The position numbers were made by a program, and so were the translations under genes. Source: Verrucomicrobiia bacterium (GTDB taxonomy: Bacteria > Verrucomicrobiota > Verrucomicrobiia > Limisphaerales > UBA1319). Taken from it: DNA of 5,226 bases. Under the pieces are notes generated by a model. That model ran no database searches, was not told the DNA's origin, and saw only the letters and a list, made by a program, of their open reading frames with translations. The DNA is taken from positions 1 to 5,226 of the forward strand of contig JADGRT010000242.1 in assembly GCA_017880715.1 (NCBI GenBank), given 5' to 3'. Positions 1-4,905 of the stretch are shown in pieces; within the stretch, counting starts at the first letter, position 1; each line of letters opens with the position of its first letter.

Positions 1-94
1 GCTGGGGTGTCTTGGGGGAAGCTTGCCACGGTTCCAATTGCCGGCGGTCTTCGGGACTCAAAATAATCGGCTCACTTTTTTTGGGCATGGACAT
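1..94 (-). CDS. N-terminus of probable IS630-family transposase, partial at left edge
   Basis: Reading the minus strand from an ATG at 94-92 gives 31 uninterrupted codons before the window ends; a second in-frame ATG at 88-86 could be the true start. The peptide begins MSMPKKSEP and continues IILSPEDRRQLEPW, then ends in SPKTPQ. The pattern 'L-(S/T)-x-E-(D/E)-R-x-x-L-E' followed by 'TPQ' is typical of the N-terminal helix-turn-helix part of IS630-family transposases, where it is usually followed by RLxLRARIVL. That continuation is outside the window, so the DDE catalytic domain cannot be seen and intactness is unknown. The gene is divergent from the suf operon, with 491 bp between the two starts. 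It could instead be another short HTH protein with a similar start; I favour IS630 at moderate confidence. Confidence 0.55.
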   Translation of the reverse strand, partial: MSMPKKSEPIILSPEDRRQLEPWQASPKTPQ

Positions 95-149
95 AACGCC
101 ACATTATCACGAAACGTATGTCTAGTTATTTGAGAGACACTACCCTAGT

Positions 150-164
150 GGCATTGGACAGCTT
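150..164. repeat. 15-bp direct repeat, copy 1
   Basis: The sequence GGCATTGGACAGCTT occurs here and again at 300-314, a spacing of exactly 150 bp. In this copy the repeat runs into a small perfect hairpin: GGACA (156-160), loop GCT, TGTCC (164-168). The following TGTCCGCTTG (164-173) recurs inside the palindromic repeat downstream of sufU at 4810-4819. Function unknown; most likely part of a dispersed non-coding repeat or insertion-sequence end. Confidence 0.7.
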
Positions 165-249
165 GTCCGCTTGCGACGAGGGAAAACCACAGGGTTGCGG
201 AAAAGAGGGAACCTCACGCGGATGCGGCCATGCCAAGCGGGCCGGAGTC

Positions 250-301
250 CCGCGCGCCGCCTCCGTCACAACGGGAGAAGTGCGAATGCTACGGCGCGCG
301 G
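250..301. repeat. 10-bp GC-rich inverted repeat
   Basis: CCGCGCGCCG at 250-259 is perfectly complementary to CGGCGCGCGG at 292-301, separated by 32 nt. The right arm ends in the first bases of the second 15-bp direct repeat copy (300-314). In a GC-rich background a 10-bp match of this simple composition could be chance, so significance is modest. Confidence 0.45.
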
Positions 302-314
302 CATTGGACAGCTT
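300..314. repeat. 15-bp direct repeat, copy 2
   Basis: Identical to 150-164 (GGCATTGGACAGCTT). Here the continuation is ATCC instead of GTCC, which breaks the outer part of the small GGACA/TGTCC hairpin seen in copy 1. This looks like a diverged second copy of the same element. Confidence 0.7.
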
Positions 315-347
315 ATCCCCGCGTTTTACCTGGCAAAATCGCAATTA

Positions 348-366
348 CGGGGACGAGCCGTCCCCG
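348..366. repeat. Perfect 8-bp hairpin, GC-rich
   Basis: CGGGGACG (348-355) and CGTCCCCG (359-366) are perfect inverted repeats around the 3-nt loop AGC. The stem would be very stable in RNA on either strand. No T-run follows on the + strand (GCCCCGGAATC) and the minus strand continues TAATTGCG, so it does not look like a canonical intrinsic terminator. It may be a dispersed palindromic element or a structured end of the adjacent mobile sequence. Confidence 0.6.
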
Positions 367-405
367 CCCCGGAATCTGGCGTTTCTTGCAGCAGCCCGGC
401 CCTGC

Positions 406-437
406 CATTTTTTTGATCCGATCGGATCAAAAAAATG
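406..437. repeat. Perfect 32-bp palindrome with three GATC sites
   Basis: The two 16-bp halves are exact reverse complements with no spacer, centred between 421 and 422. From outside in, each half is CA, a run of seven T (408-414) mirrored by seven A (429-435), then a GATCCGA|TCGGATC core. The core contains GATC at 415-418, 420-423 and 425-428, each separated by one base. An intrinsic terminator needs the T-run on the 3' side of the stem, but here an A-run lies 3' on both strands, so a terminator is unlikely. A binding site for a symmetric DNA-binding protein or a cruciform-forming element fits better. It lies about 75 bp upstream of the candidate suf -35 box. Confidence 0.85.
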
Positions 438-510
438 AACGACGGAATTCAGCGTTTTTTGAAACAGCCCATCCCTCTTAAATCCCAATGCAATTAAACC
501 CTTTTGGCAT

Positions 511-539
511 TTGACATAAGGCCGAAGATGAGCGATTAA
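511..539 (+). promoter_or_regulatory. Candidate suf operon promoter (-35/-10)
   Basis: A perfect TTGACA is at 511-516. With a 17-bp spacer, GATTAA at 534-539 is a weak -10 (3 of 6 to TATAAT), placing transcription start near 546. An alternative -10 is TAAAAT at 553-558 (5 of 6), but it has no good -35 at normal spacing and would lie inside the candidate operator. Either choice puts the inverted repeat at 546-566 where a bound repressor would block initiation or clearance. The promoter consensus of this organism's main sigma factor is assumed to be sigma70-like. Confidence 0.45.
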
Positions 540-545
540 GAGGTA

Positions 546-566
546 ATCGGACTAAAATGGTCCTAT
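546..566. promoter_or_regulatory. Candidate IscR/Rrf2-type operator
   Basis: ATCGGACTA (546-554), spacer AAA, TGGTCCTAT (558-566) form an inverted repeat with 7 of 9 paired positions. The core GACTAAAATGGTC (550-562) fits the known type 1 IscR motif GACTRWWWYAGTC at 12 of 13 positions, the exception being G for A at 559. The flanks match the longer motif less well. IscR and other Rrf2-family [2Fe-2S] proteins repress Fe-S assembly operons when clusters are plentiful. The site sits directly upstream of sufB, overlapping or just downstream of the likely transcription start, which suits repression. The regulator gene is not in this window. Confidence 0.6.
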
Positions 567-585
567 TAAGTTTTTAGCCGGACAT

Positions 586-2034
586 ATGAGCGCAGCAACC
601 GACATTATCGAGCAGTTCGTAACGACCGAATATCAATACGGTTTTGTGACCGATGTGGAGGTGGATACGGTCCCAGCCGGATTGAATGAGGGGGTGATTC
701 GGCTGCTTTCGAGCAAGAAGAACGAGCCCGAGTTCATGTTGGAATGGCGGTTGCGAGCCTACCGGCACTGGCTGACGATGAAGGAGCCGCAATGGGCGAA
801 CATTCATCATCTCCCCATCGATTACCAGGCCATCAGTTATTACTCGGCGCCCAAATCGCAATCTTCCCAGCCCAAGAGCCTGGCGGAGGTCGAGCCGGAA
901 CTGTTGAAAACGTACCAGAAACTGGGGATTCCTCTCCGGGAGCAGGAACGGTTGGCGGGGGTGGCCGTGGATGCGGTATTCGATAGCGTCTCGGTGGCCA
1001 CGACCTTTCGCGCCCAACTGGCCAAGCTGGGCATCCTTTTCTGTTCTTTTTCCGAGGCCGTGCGGGAACATCCGGAATTAGTGCGGAAGCACCTGGGGTC
1101 GGTGGTGCCGTACCGGGACAATTTTTTTGCCGCGTTGAATGCGGCGGTTTTTAGCGACGGTTCCTTCTGTTACATTCCCGCGGGGGTTCGTTGCCCCATG
1201 GAGTTGTCCACCTATTTTCGGATCAATGCGGCCAACACGGGACAATTCGAGCGCACCTTGATTGTGGCGGAGCCGGGCAGTTATGTGAGTTACCTGGAGG
1301 GTTGCACCGCGCCGATGCGCGACACCAACCAATTGCACGCCGCGGTGGTGGAGTTGGTGGCGCTGGACAACGCGGAAATCAAATACTCCACCGTGCAGAA
1401 CTGGTATCCGGGTGACAAGGAAGGGCGCGGTGGCATCTACAATTTTGTCACCAAGCGCGGGCTGGCCAAAGGCGTGAACTCGAAAATATCCTGGACGCAG
1501 GTGGAAACCGGTTCGGCGATCACCTGGAAGTATCCGAGCGTCATTCTCCAAGGGGACAACTCGACGGGTGAGTTTTATTCCGTGGCGGTCACTAATAATT
1601 ATCAGCAGGCGGATACCGGCGCCAAAATGATTCATCTGGGCAAAAACACCCGCAGCACGATTGTGTCGAAAGGCATCTCCGCGGGTCACGGACAAAACAG
1701 TTATCGCGGCTTGGTTAAAATTCTCAAGTCGGCGGGTGGGGCGAGAAACTTTTCGCGCTGCGATTCGCTGCTGCTGGGCAATCAATGCGGCGCCCATACT
1801 TTTCCTTACTTGGAGGTTAAAAACCCCACGGCTCAAGTTGAGCACGAGGCCTGCACGTCCAAGATTGGCGAGGACCAGATTTTTTATTTCAACCAGCGCG
1901 GCATCTCGACGCAGGACGCGGTGAACATGATCGTAAACGGCTATTGCAAGGATGTTTTCCGGCATTTGCCGATGGAATTTGCGGTGGAAGCTCAAAAGCT
2001 CCTCGGCGTGAGTCTGGAAGGAAGTGTGGGATAA
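586..2034 (+). CDS. sufB: Fe-S cluster assembly scaffold protein SufB
   Basis: SufB is the cytosolic scaffold subunit that, with SufD and the ATPase SufC, builds Fe-S clusters de novo and receives sulfur mobilised from cysteine. The 482-residue product is close to the family's usual length (about 470-495). The family's beta-helix core signatures are all present: [20 protein letters not shown] with Cys240, matching the E. coli Cys254 region; [18 protein letters not shown] with Cys392, which aligns to E. coli Cys405 by its spacing to the next motif; and [14 protein letters not shown] with Glu419, His420 and Glu421, matching E. coli Glu432-His433-Glu434. Those residues are known to matter for cluster building at the SufB-SufD interface. 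The ATG start at 586 gives the expected N-terminus, but no clear Shine-Dalgarno precedes it (AGCCGGACAT). It is the first gene of the operon, behind the candidate operator, 21 bp before sufC. The frame is intact throughout. Confidence 0.98.
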   Translation: MSAATDIIEQFVTTEYQYGFVTDVEVDTVPAGLNEGVIRLLSSKKNEPEFMLEWRLRAYRHWLTMKEPQWANIHHLPIDYQAISYYSAPKSQSSQPKSLAEVEPELLKTYQKLGIPLREQERLAGVAVDAVFDSVSVATTFRAQLAKLGILFCSFSEAVREHPELVRKHLGSVVPYRDNFFAALNAAVFSDGSFCYIPAGVRCPMELSTYFRINAANTGQFERTLIVAEPGSYVSYLEGCTAPMRDTNQLHAAVVELVALDNAEIKYSTVQNWYPGDKEGRGGIYNFVTKRGLAKGVNSKISWTQVETGSAITWKYPSVILQGDNSTGEFYSVAVTNNYQQADTGAKMIHLGKNTRSTIVSKGISAGHGQNSYRGLVKILKSAGGARNFSRCDSLLLGNQCGAHTFPYLEVKNPTAQVEHEACTSKIGEDQIFYFNQRGISTQDAVNMIVNGYCKDVFRHLPMEFAVEAQKLLGVSLEGSVG

Positions 2035-2055
2035 TCCCAAACCGAACGGCACATT

Positions 2056-2835
2056 ATGAGTCTATTAGTTCTCGATCGTTTATCGGCGGGCATTCCGGGC
2101 AAGCCCATCCTGAAAGGCATCAACCTCCGGGTCAACGCCGGGGAAGTCCATGCCATCATGGGGCCGAATGGGAGTGGAAAAAGCACCCTGGCCCAAGTCT
2201 TGGCGGGTCGTCCGGAATATGAGATCACGGGAGGCACGGCCCGCTATGACGGCAAAGACCTTTTGGCAATGAGCCCCGAAGAACGGGCGCGCGAAGGCGT
2301 GTTTCTCGCCTTCCAATACCCCGTGGAACTGCCCGGCGTCAATGGCCCCTACTTTTTGAAGGCGGCCCTCAACGCAATCCGCAAGCACCGCGGGCTCGAG
2401 CCGCTGGATGCCATGGATTTCCTGGGCTTCATCCAAGAGAAAATGAAGGTTCTGGAACTGGATGCGTCGCTGCTCAATCGCTCGGTGAACGAAGGTTTCT
2501 CCGGAGGCGAAAAAAAGCGCAACGAAATCTTCCAGATGGCGGTTTTGGAACCCAAGCTGGCCATCTTGGACGAAACGGATTCCGGTTTGGACATCGACGC
2601 CTTAAAAGTCGTTGCGGCCGGGGTAAACCAGCTTCGAAGTCCGGACCAGGCCCAACTGGTCATCACCCATTACCAGCGGCTGCTCAATTATCTGGTGCCC
2701 GATTACGTGCATGTGTTGTTCGATGGGCGGCTGGTGAAATCCGGCGGTCCGGAATTGGCATTGGAACTCGAGGAAAGGGGTTATGACTGGATAACGAAAC
2801 CGGCGGCGGTTTCACCCGAGTTGGTGACGGCCTGA
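2056..2835 (+). CDS. sufC: Fe-S cluster assembly ATPase SufC
   Basis: SufC is a soluble ABC-type ATPase; in the SufBC2D complex its ATP-driven dimerisation opens the SufB-SufD interface for cluster assembly. The 259-residue protein shows the full ABC set in order: Walker A GPNGSGKST (36-44), Q-loop Gln87 in AFQYP, signature FSGGEKKRNE (148-157) and Walker B LAILDE (168-173). The SufC-typical TDSGLDIDALK and the H-loop His205 in VITHYQRLL follow. There are no membrane segments, as expected. The variant signature SGGEKKR and the DETDSGLD D-loop separate SufC from transporter ATPases. The start ATG lies 21 bp after the sufB stop; the preceding bases (CCGAACGGCACATT) contain no good Shine-Dalgarno, so translation may be coupled to sufB. 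The stop is 16 bp before sufD. The length is normal and there is no disruption. Confidence 0.98.
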   Translation: MSLLVLDRLSAGIPGKPILKGINLRVNAGEVHAIMGPNGSGKSTLAQVLAGRPEYEITGGTARYDGKDLLAMSPEERAREGVFLAFQYPVELPGVNGPYFLKAALNAIRKHRGLEPLDAMDFLGFIQEKMKVLELDASLLNRSVNEGFSGGEKKRNEIFQMAVLEPKLAILDETDSGLDIDALKVVAAGVNQLRSPDQAQLVITHYQRLLNYLVPDYVHVLFDGRLVKSGGPELALELEERGYDWITKPAAVSPELVTA

Positions 2836-2839
2836 GGCC

Positions 2840-2845
2840 AGGAGG
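2840..2845 (+). promoter_or_regulatory. Strong ribosome binding site that fixes the sufD start
   Basis: A full AGGAGG sits 6 nt before the ATG at 2852. A closer ATG at 2848 is in another frame and reaches TGA after three codons, so 2852 is the productive start. This site supports the long N-terminus of SufD as real, since no ATG lies between it and the conserved domain in frame. Confidence 0.8.
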
Positions 2846-2851
2846 CAATGT

Positions 2852-4297
2852 ATGATTGATCCCAAAAACAACCCAACCTTGCGCGATGATAAGCGTTGCT
2901 CCAAAGCCCCTCGCGAAGCCGGTGCCAGCAACCGGAAACCGGCTGCCAATGTGGGGCCGACCGCGCCTGAATCGACTCCGGTTGACGGACCGATAGCTGG
3001 GCAGTCCCGGGGCGCCCCATGGTTGCGGTATTTTGAGGAGCGGGAACGATCCCAGCGCGCGACCAGCCCGTCCTGGATTCAATTGCTTCGCAAGGCGGGG
3101 ATAGCGCATTTTGCCAAACTCGGGTTCCCCACCACCGCCGAGGAAGACTGGCGTTTCACGGATGTGACGCCGCTGAGCCTGCATCCGTGGCAGCCGGGCT
3201 CGGACCTATGCAGCGTACTGGGAGGAGTGGATCCGGAGGTGGCAGCGCGGGTGCCGAGATTCCGTGATTGCTGCGAACTGGTTTTCATCGATGGACGATT
3301 CGTCTCCGCGCTGTCGAGCAACCACGAATCGCCCCTGGCTTTATCGGTGTGTAATTTGACCCGCGGACTAGCCAGCCTGCCCGGCGCCCAGTTTTCCCAT
3401 TTTGGCCGGGTGGCTCGTTATGGTGTCAATGGATTGGCCGCTTTAAATACCGCGATGTTTGAGGATGGCGCTTTCATTGTGGTCCCGGCCCATTACGTCG
3501 TTAAACAGCCCATTCACGTGATTTTTCTCACTACCGCCGAGGCTGACCAGAGCGCCTTTCATCCCCGAAATTTCATCTGGGTCAAGGCCGGCGGCGAGGT
3601 CAAAGTCATTGAACACTATGTCAGTGTGGGGCAAACGCTCCATTTCACCAACGCGGTGACCGAAATGACCATCGAAGAAGGCGCCCGACTGGAGTACTGC
3701 AAAATCCAGGATGAGAGCCCGCTGGCCTATCATGTTGCTTTGACTGAATGCCACCAGGCGCGCGGCAGCCGGTTCGTTTCGCATTCGGTTTCCCGAGGAG
3801 CCAAACTGGGCCGCCACGAACTGATCGCGTCGCTCGACGGGGAGAATGCCGAATGCACATTCAACGGCCTCTTTCTGGGCGGCGACCGGCAATTGGTGGA
3901 TCATCATACCCTGATCGAACACCATAGTCCCCGTTGCGCCAGTCATGAGGATTACCACGGCATTCTGGATGGACAAGCCCAAGGGGTGTTCAACGGAAAA
4001 ATCCTGGTGCGGAAAGAAGCGCAAAAAACCGACGCCAAACAAAGTAACCGCAATTTGCTGCTTTCAGAGAACGCCACGATTCACTCGAAACCCCAACTGG
4101 AAATCTTTGCCGACGATGTGCGCTGCACGCACGGAGCCACGGTCGGCTCCCTGGATAAGGAAGCCCTCTTCTATCTCCGGTCGCGCGGCTTGGACCTCGA
4201 GGCAGCGCGTCGCCTTTTAATCCGAGCTTTTGCCAGTCAAATCCTGAACCGTATTTCCCTGGCTCCGGTTCGGGAGGCTCTCGACGGCTTTGTTTGA
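2852..4297 (+). CDS. sufD: Fe-S cluster assembly protein SufD with N-terminal extension
   Basis: SufD is the SufB paralogue that completes the SufBC2D scaffold and is needed for iron entry and cluster assembly. The C-terminal beta-helix signatures are clear: HHTLIEHHSPRCASHEDYHG (351-370), FNGKILVRKEAQKTDAKQSN (380-399), KPQLEIFADDVRCTHGATVG (413-432) and FYLRSRGLDLEAARRLL (440-456). Cys425 and His427 correspond to E. coli Cys358 and His360, the latter known to work with SufB's catalytic cysteine. At 481 residues it is longer than typical SufD (about 420-450). The excess is at the N-terminus: residues 1-56 hold no Trp, Phe or Tyr, at least eight Pro and many Lys/Arg, so they are probably disordered. 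The usual N-terminal region resumes near PWLRYFEERER (56-66), followed by GFPTTAEEDWRFTDVTPL (91-108), a common SufD motif. An AGGAGG 6 nt upstream supports this start. The gene lies 16 bp after sufC and 16 bp before sufU. Confidence 0.97.
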   Translation: MIDPKNNPTLRDDKRCSKAPREAGASNRKPAANVGPTAPESTPVDGPIAGQSRGAPWLRYFEERERSQRATSPSWIQLLRKAGIAHFAKLGFPTTAEEDWRFTDVTPLSLHPWQPGSDLCSVLGGVDPEVAARVPRFRDCCELVFIDGRFVSALSSNHESPLALSVCNLTRGLASLPGAQFSHFGRVARYGVNGLAALNTAMFEDGAFIVVPAHYVVKQPIHVIFLTTAEADQSAFHPRNFIWVKAGGEVKVIEHYVSVGQTLHFTNAVTEMTIEEGARLEYCKIQDESPLAYHVALTECHQARGSRFVSHSVSRGAKLGRHELIASLDGENAECTFNGLFLGGDRQLVDHHTLIEHHSPRCASHEDYHGILDGQAQGVFNGKILVRKEAQKTDAKQSNRNLLLSENATIHSKPQLEIFADDVRCTHGATVGSLDKEALFYLRSRGLDLEAARRLLIRAFASQILNRISLAPVREALDGFV

Positions 4298-4303
4298 GCA
4301 ACC

Positions 4304-4310
4304 GAGGAAG
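4304..4310 (+). promoter_or_regulatory. Ribosome binding site deciding the sufU start
   Basis: GAGGAAG lies just upstream of ATG 4314 (GAGG is 6 nt away). An in-frame TTG at 4290 would extend the protein by eight residues into the end of sufD but has no such site at the right distance, so 4314 is preferred. Confidence 0.65.
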
Positions 4311-4313
4311 TTT

Positions 4314-4760
4314 ATGTTTGGCGAACTTAGCGAATTATATCAGGAAGTGATTCTGGATCACAGCCGTCAGCCCCGGAATTTCCGCGTTTTGGACGGGGCC
4401 AACCACCAGGCCCAAGGTGCCAACCCGCTTTGTGGAGATCAGCTTACGCTCTACGTGGATCTGGCGGGCGAGGTCGTTCGCGATATCAGCTTTAAGGGCG
4501 CCGGATGCGCGATAGCCAAAGCCTCCGCCTCCTTGATGACCACCAGCCTCAAAGGCAAGACTCGCGCCGAAGCACGGGCGCTGGCGGCCCGCTTCCGGGA
4601 ATTGGTGTTGGCGGGGAAATCCGATTTTTCCAACAGCGACAAGCTGGCCGCCTTTGCCGGAGTTCACAAATTTCCGGCCCGGGTTAAATGCGCCATGCTG
4701 GCTTGGCGCACCCTCGAGGCAGCCCTGACGGAAAGTCCGGAACGGGTATCCACGGAGTGA
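4314..4760 (+). CDS. sufU: SufU-type sulfur-transfer/NifU-like protein
   Basis: SufU is the zinc-containing IscU/NifU-fold protein that accepts persulfide sulfur from the cysteine desulfurase SufS and passes it to SufBCD. The 148-residue product carries all ligand motifs: NPLCGD with Cys40 and Asp42, KGAGCAIAKASASLM with Cys65, and ARVKCAMLAW with Cys126. These match B. subtilis SufU Cys41, Asp43, Cys66 and Cys128 almost residue for residue. The 61-residue Cys65-Cys126 spacing includes the insertion that marks SufU rather than IscU, and the LPPVK chaperone motif of IscU is absent, so a zinc-binding sulfur relay role is favoured over a cluster scaffold. In the second motif the common 'CxISxAS' reads CAIAKAS, a small deviation. 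The ATG at 4314 was chosen for its Shine-Dalgarno and a family-typical start (ELYQEVILDHSRQPRNF), 16 bp after sufD. The partner sufS is not adjacent. Confidence 0.95.
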   Translation: MFGELSELYQEVILDHSRQPRNFRVLDGANHQAQGANPLCGDQLTLYVDLAGEVVRDISFKGAGCAIAKASASLMTTSLKGKTRAEARALAARFRELVLAGKSDFSNSDKLAAFAGVHKFPARVKCAMLAWRTLEAALTESPERVSTE

Positions 4761-4793
4761 CCTATGCCCGGCAAGCGCGCATCTCATTTTTTC

Positions 4794-4863
4794 GGAGCGC
4801 GGACATTCCTGTCCGCTTGGGCATTGACCAGAGCGAAGAGGCGGACAAGAATGTCCGCGCTCC
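4794..4863. repeat. 70-bp double-palindromic intergenic repeat (REP-like)
   Basis: The left arm GGAGCGCGGACATTCCTGTC plus CGC (4794-4816) and the right arm (4841-4863) are inverted repeats matching at 22 of 23 positions, around a 24-nt centre. Each arm is itself a hairpin: GCGGACA-TTCC-TGTCCGC (4799-4816) and GCGGACA-AGAA-TGTCCGC (4841-4858). The element can therefore form one long stem or two small ones. From memory, repeats of this form are scattered between and within annotated genes of Verrucomicrobiota, where they yield recurring translated strings such as 'ADIPVR..ADKNVRAP'; a genome search is needed to confirm. It lies between sufU and sufT and could act as an RNA-stabilising or attenuating structure. 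No T-run follows it, so it is not a standard terminator. Confidence 0.85.
4824..4852 (+). promoter_or_regulatory. Possible promoter for sufT within the repeat
   Basis: TTGACC (4824-4829, 5 of 6 to TTGACA) and AAGAAT (4847-4852, 4 of 6 to TATAAT) are separated by 17 bp. The -35 sits in the loop between the repeat arms and the -10 in the loop of the right small hairpin. A transcript would start near 4860, leaving a leader of about 46 nt before sufT. Such partial matches arise often by chance, so this is tentative. Confidence 0.2.
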
Positions 4864-4905
4864 AGATTCACGAGGCATTGGGTGTCGGGAAAAAGTGAGA
4901 AGCGC

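Larger units (their letters stand above)
95..585. other. Repeat-rich intergenic region upstream of suf operon
   Basis: About 490 bp with no convincing gene. The reading frames found here (for example 118-438 on + and 344-126 on -) differ strongly in their peptides, lack any domain I recognise, and run through inverted and direct repeats, so I treat them as chance. The left part (about 95-150) probably contains the end of the insertion sequence whose transposase starts at 94, but no terminal inverted repeat can be defined because the other end is off the window. Positions 150-370 are GC-rich and full of short repeats; from about 406 the DNA turns AT-rich, starting with a 32-bp palindrome and ending in the suf promoter and operator region. 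Confidence 0.75.

Noticed and set aside
150..314. A CRISPR-like array from the repeated 15-mer.
   Set aside because: Only two copies, too short and too far apart (150 bp) for a repeat-spacer array, and no cas genes are present.
406..437. The 32-bp palindrome as a bidirectional intrinsic terminator.
   Set aside because: After the GC-containing core the next bases are A on both strands, whereas an intrinsic terminator needs a T-run on the 3' side; there is also no loop.
118..438. 106-codon open frame upstream of sufB on the + strand (and a 72-codon one opposite at 126-344).
   Set aside because: No recognisable domain, no Shine-Dalgarno, and the frame runs through the direct repeats, the GC hairpin and most of the 32-bp palindrome; it ends inside that non-coding structure. 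Chance open frame in GC-rich DNA.
1078..2052. 324-codon open frame on the minus strand opposite sufB.
   Set aside because: It is the antisense shadow of sufB, whose own frame carries all the family motifs; the antisense peptide has no recognisable domain.
4290..4313. TTG-initiated longer SufU overlapping the end of sufD.
   Set aside because: The added residues (LFEQPRKF) are not family-like and the Shine-Dalgarno GAGGAAG is placed for the ATG at 4314.
4764..4898. 44-codon open frame between sufU and sufT, starting MPGKRASHFF.
   Set aside because: Most of its length is the palindromic repeat, and it has no ribosome site or recognisable domain. Frames through such repeats are commonly annotated as spurious small proteins.
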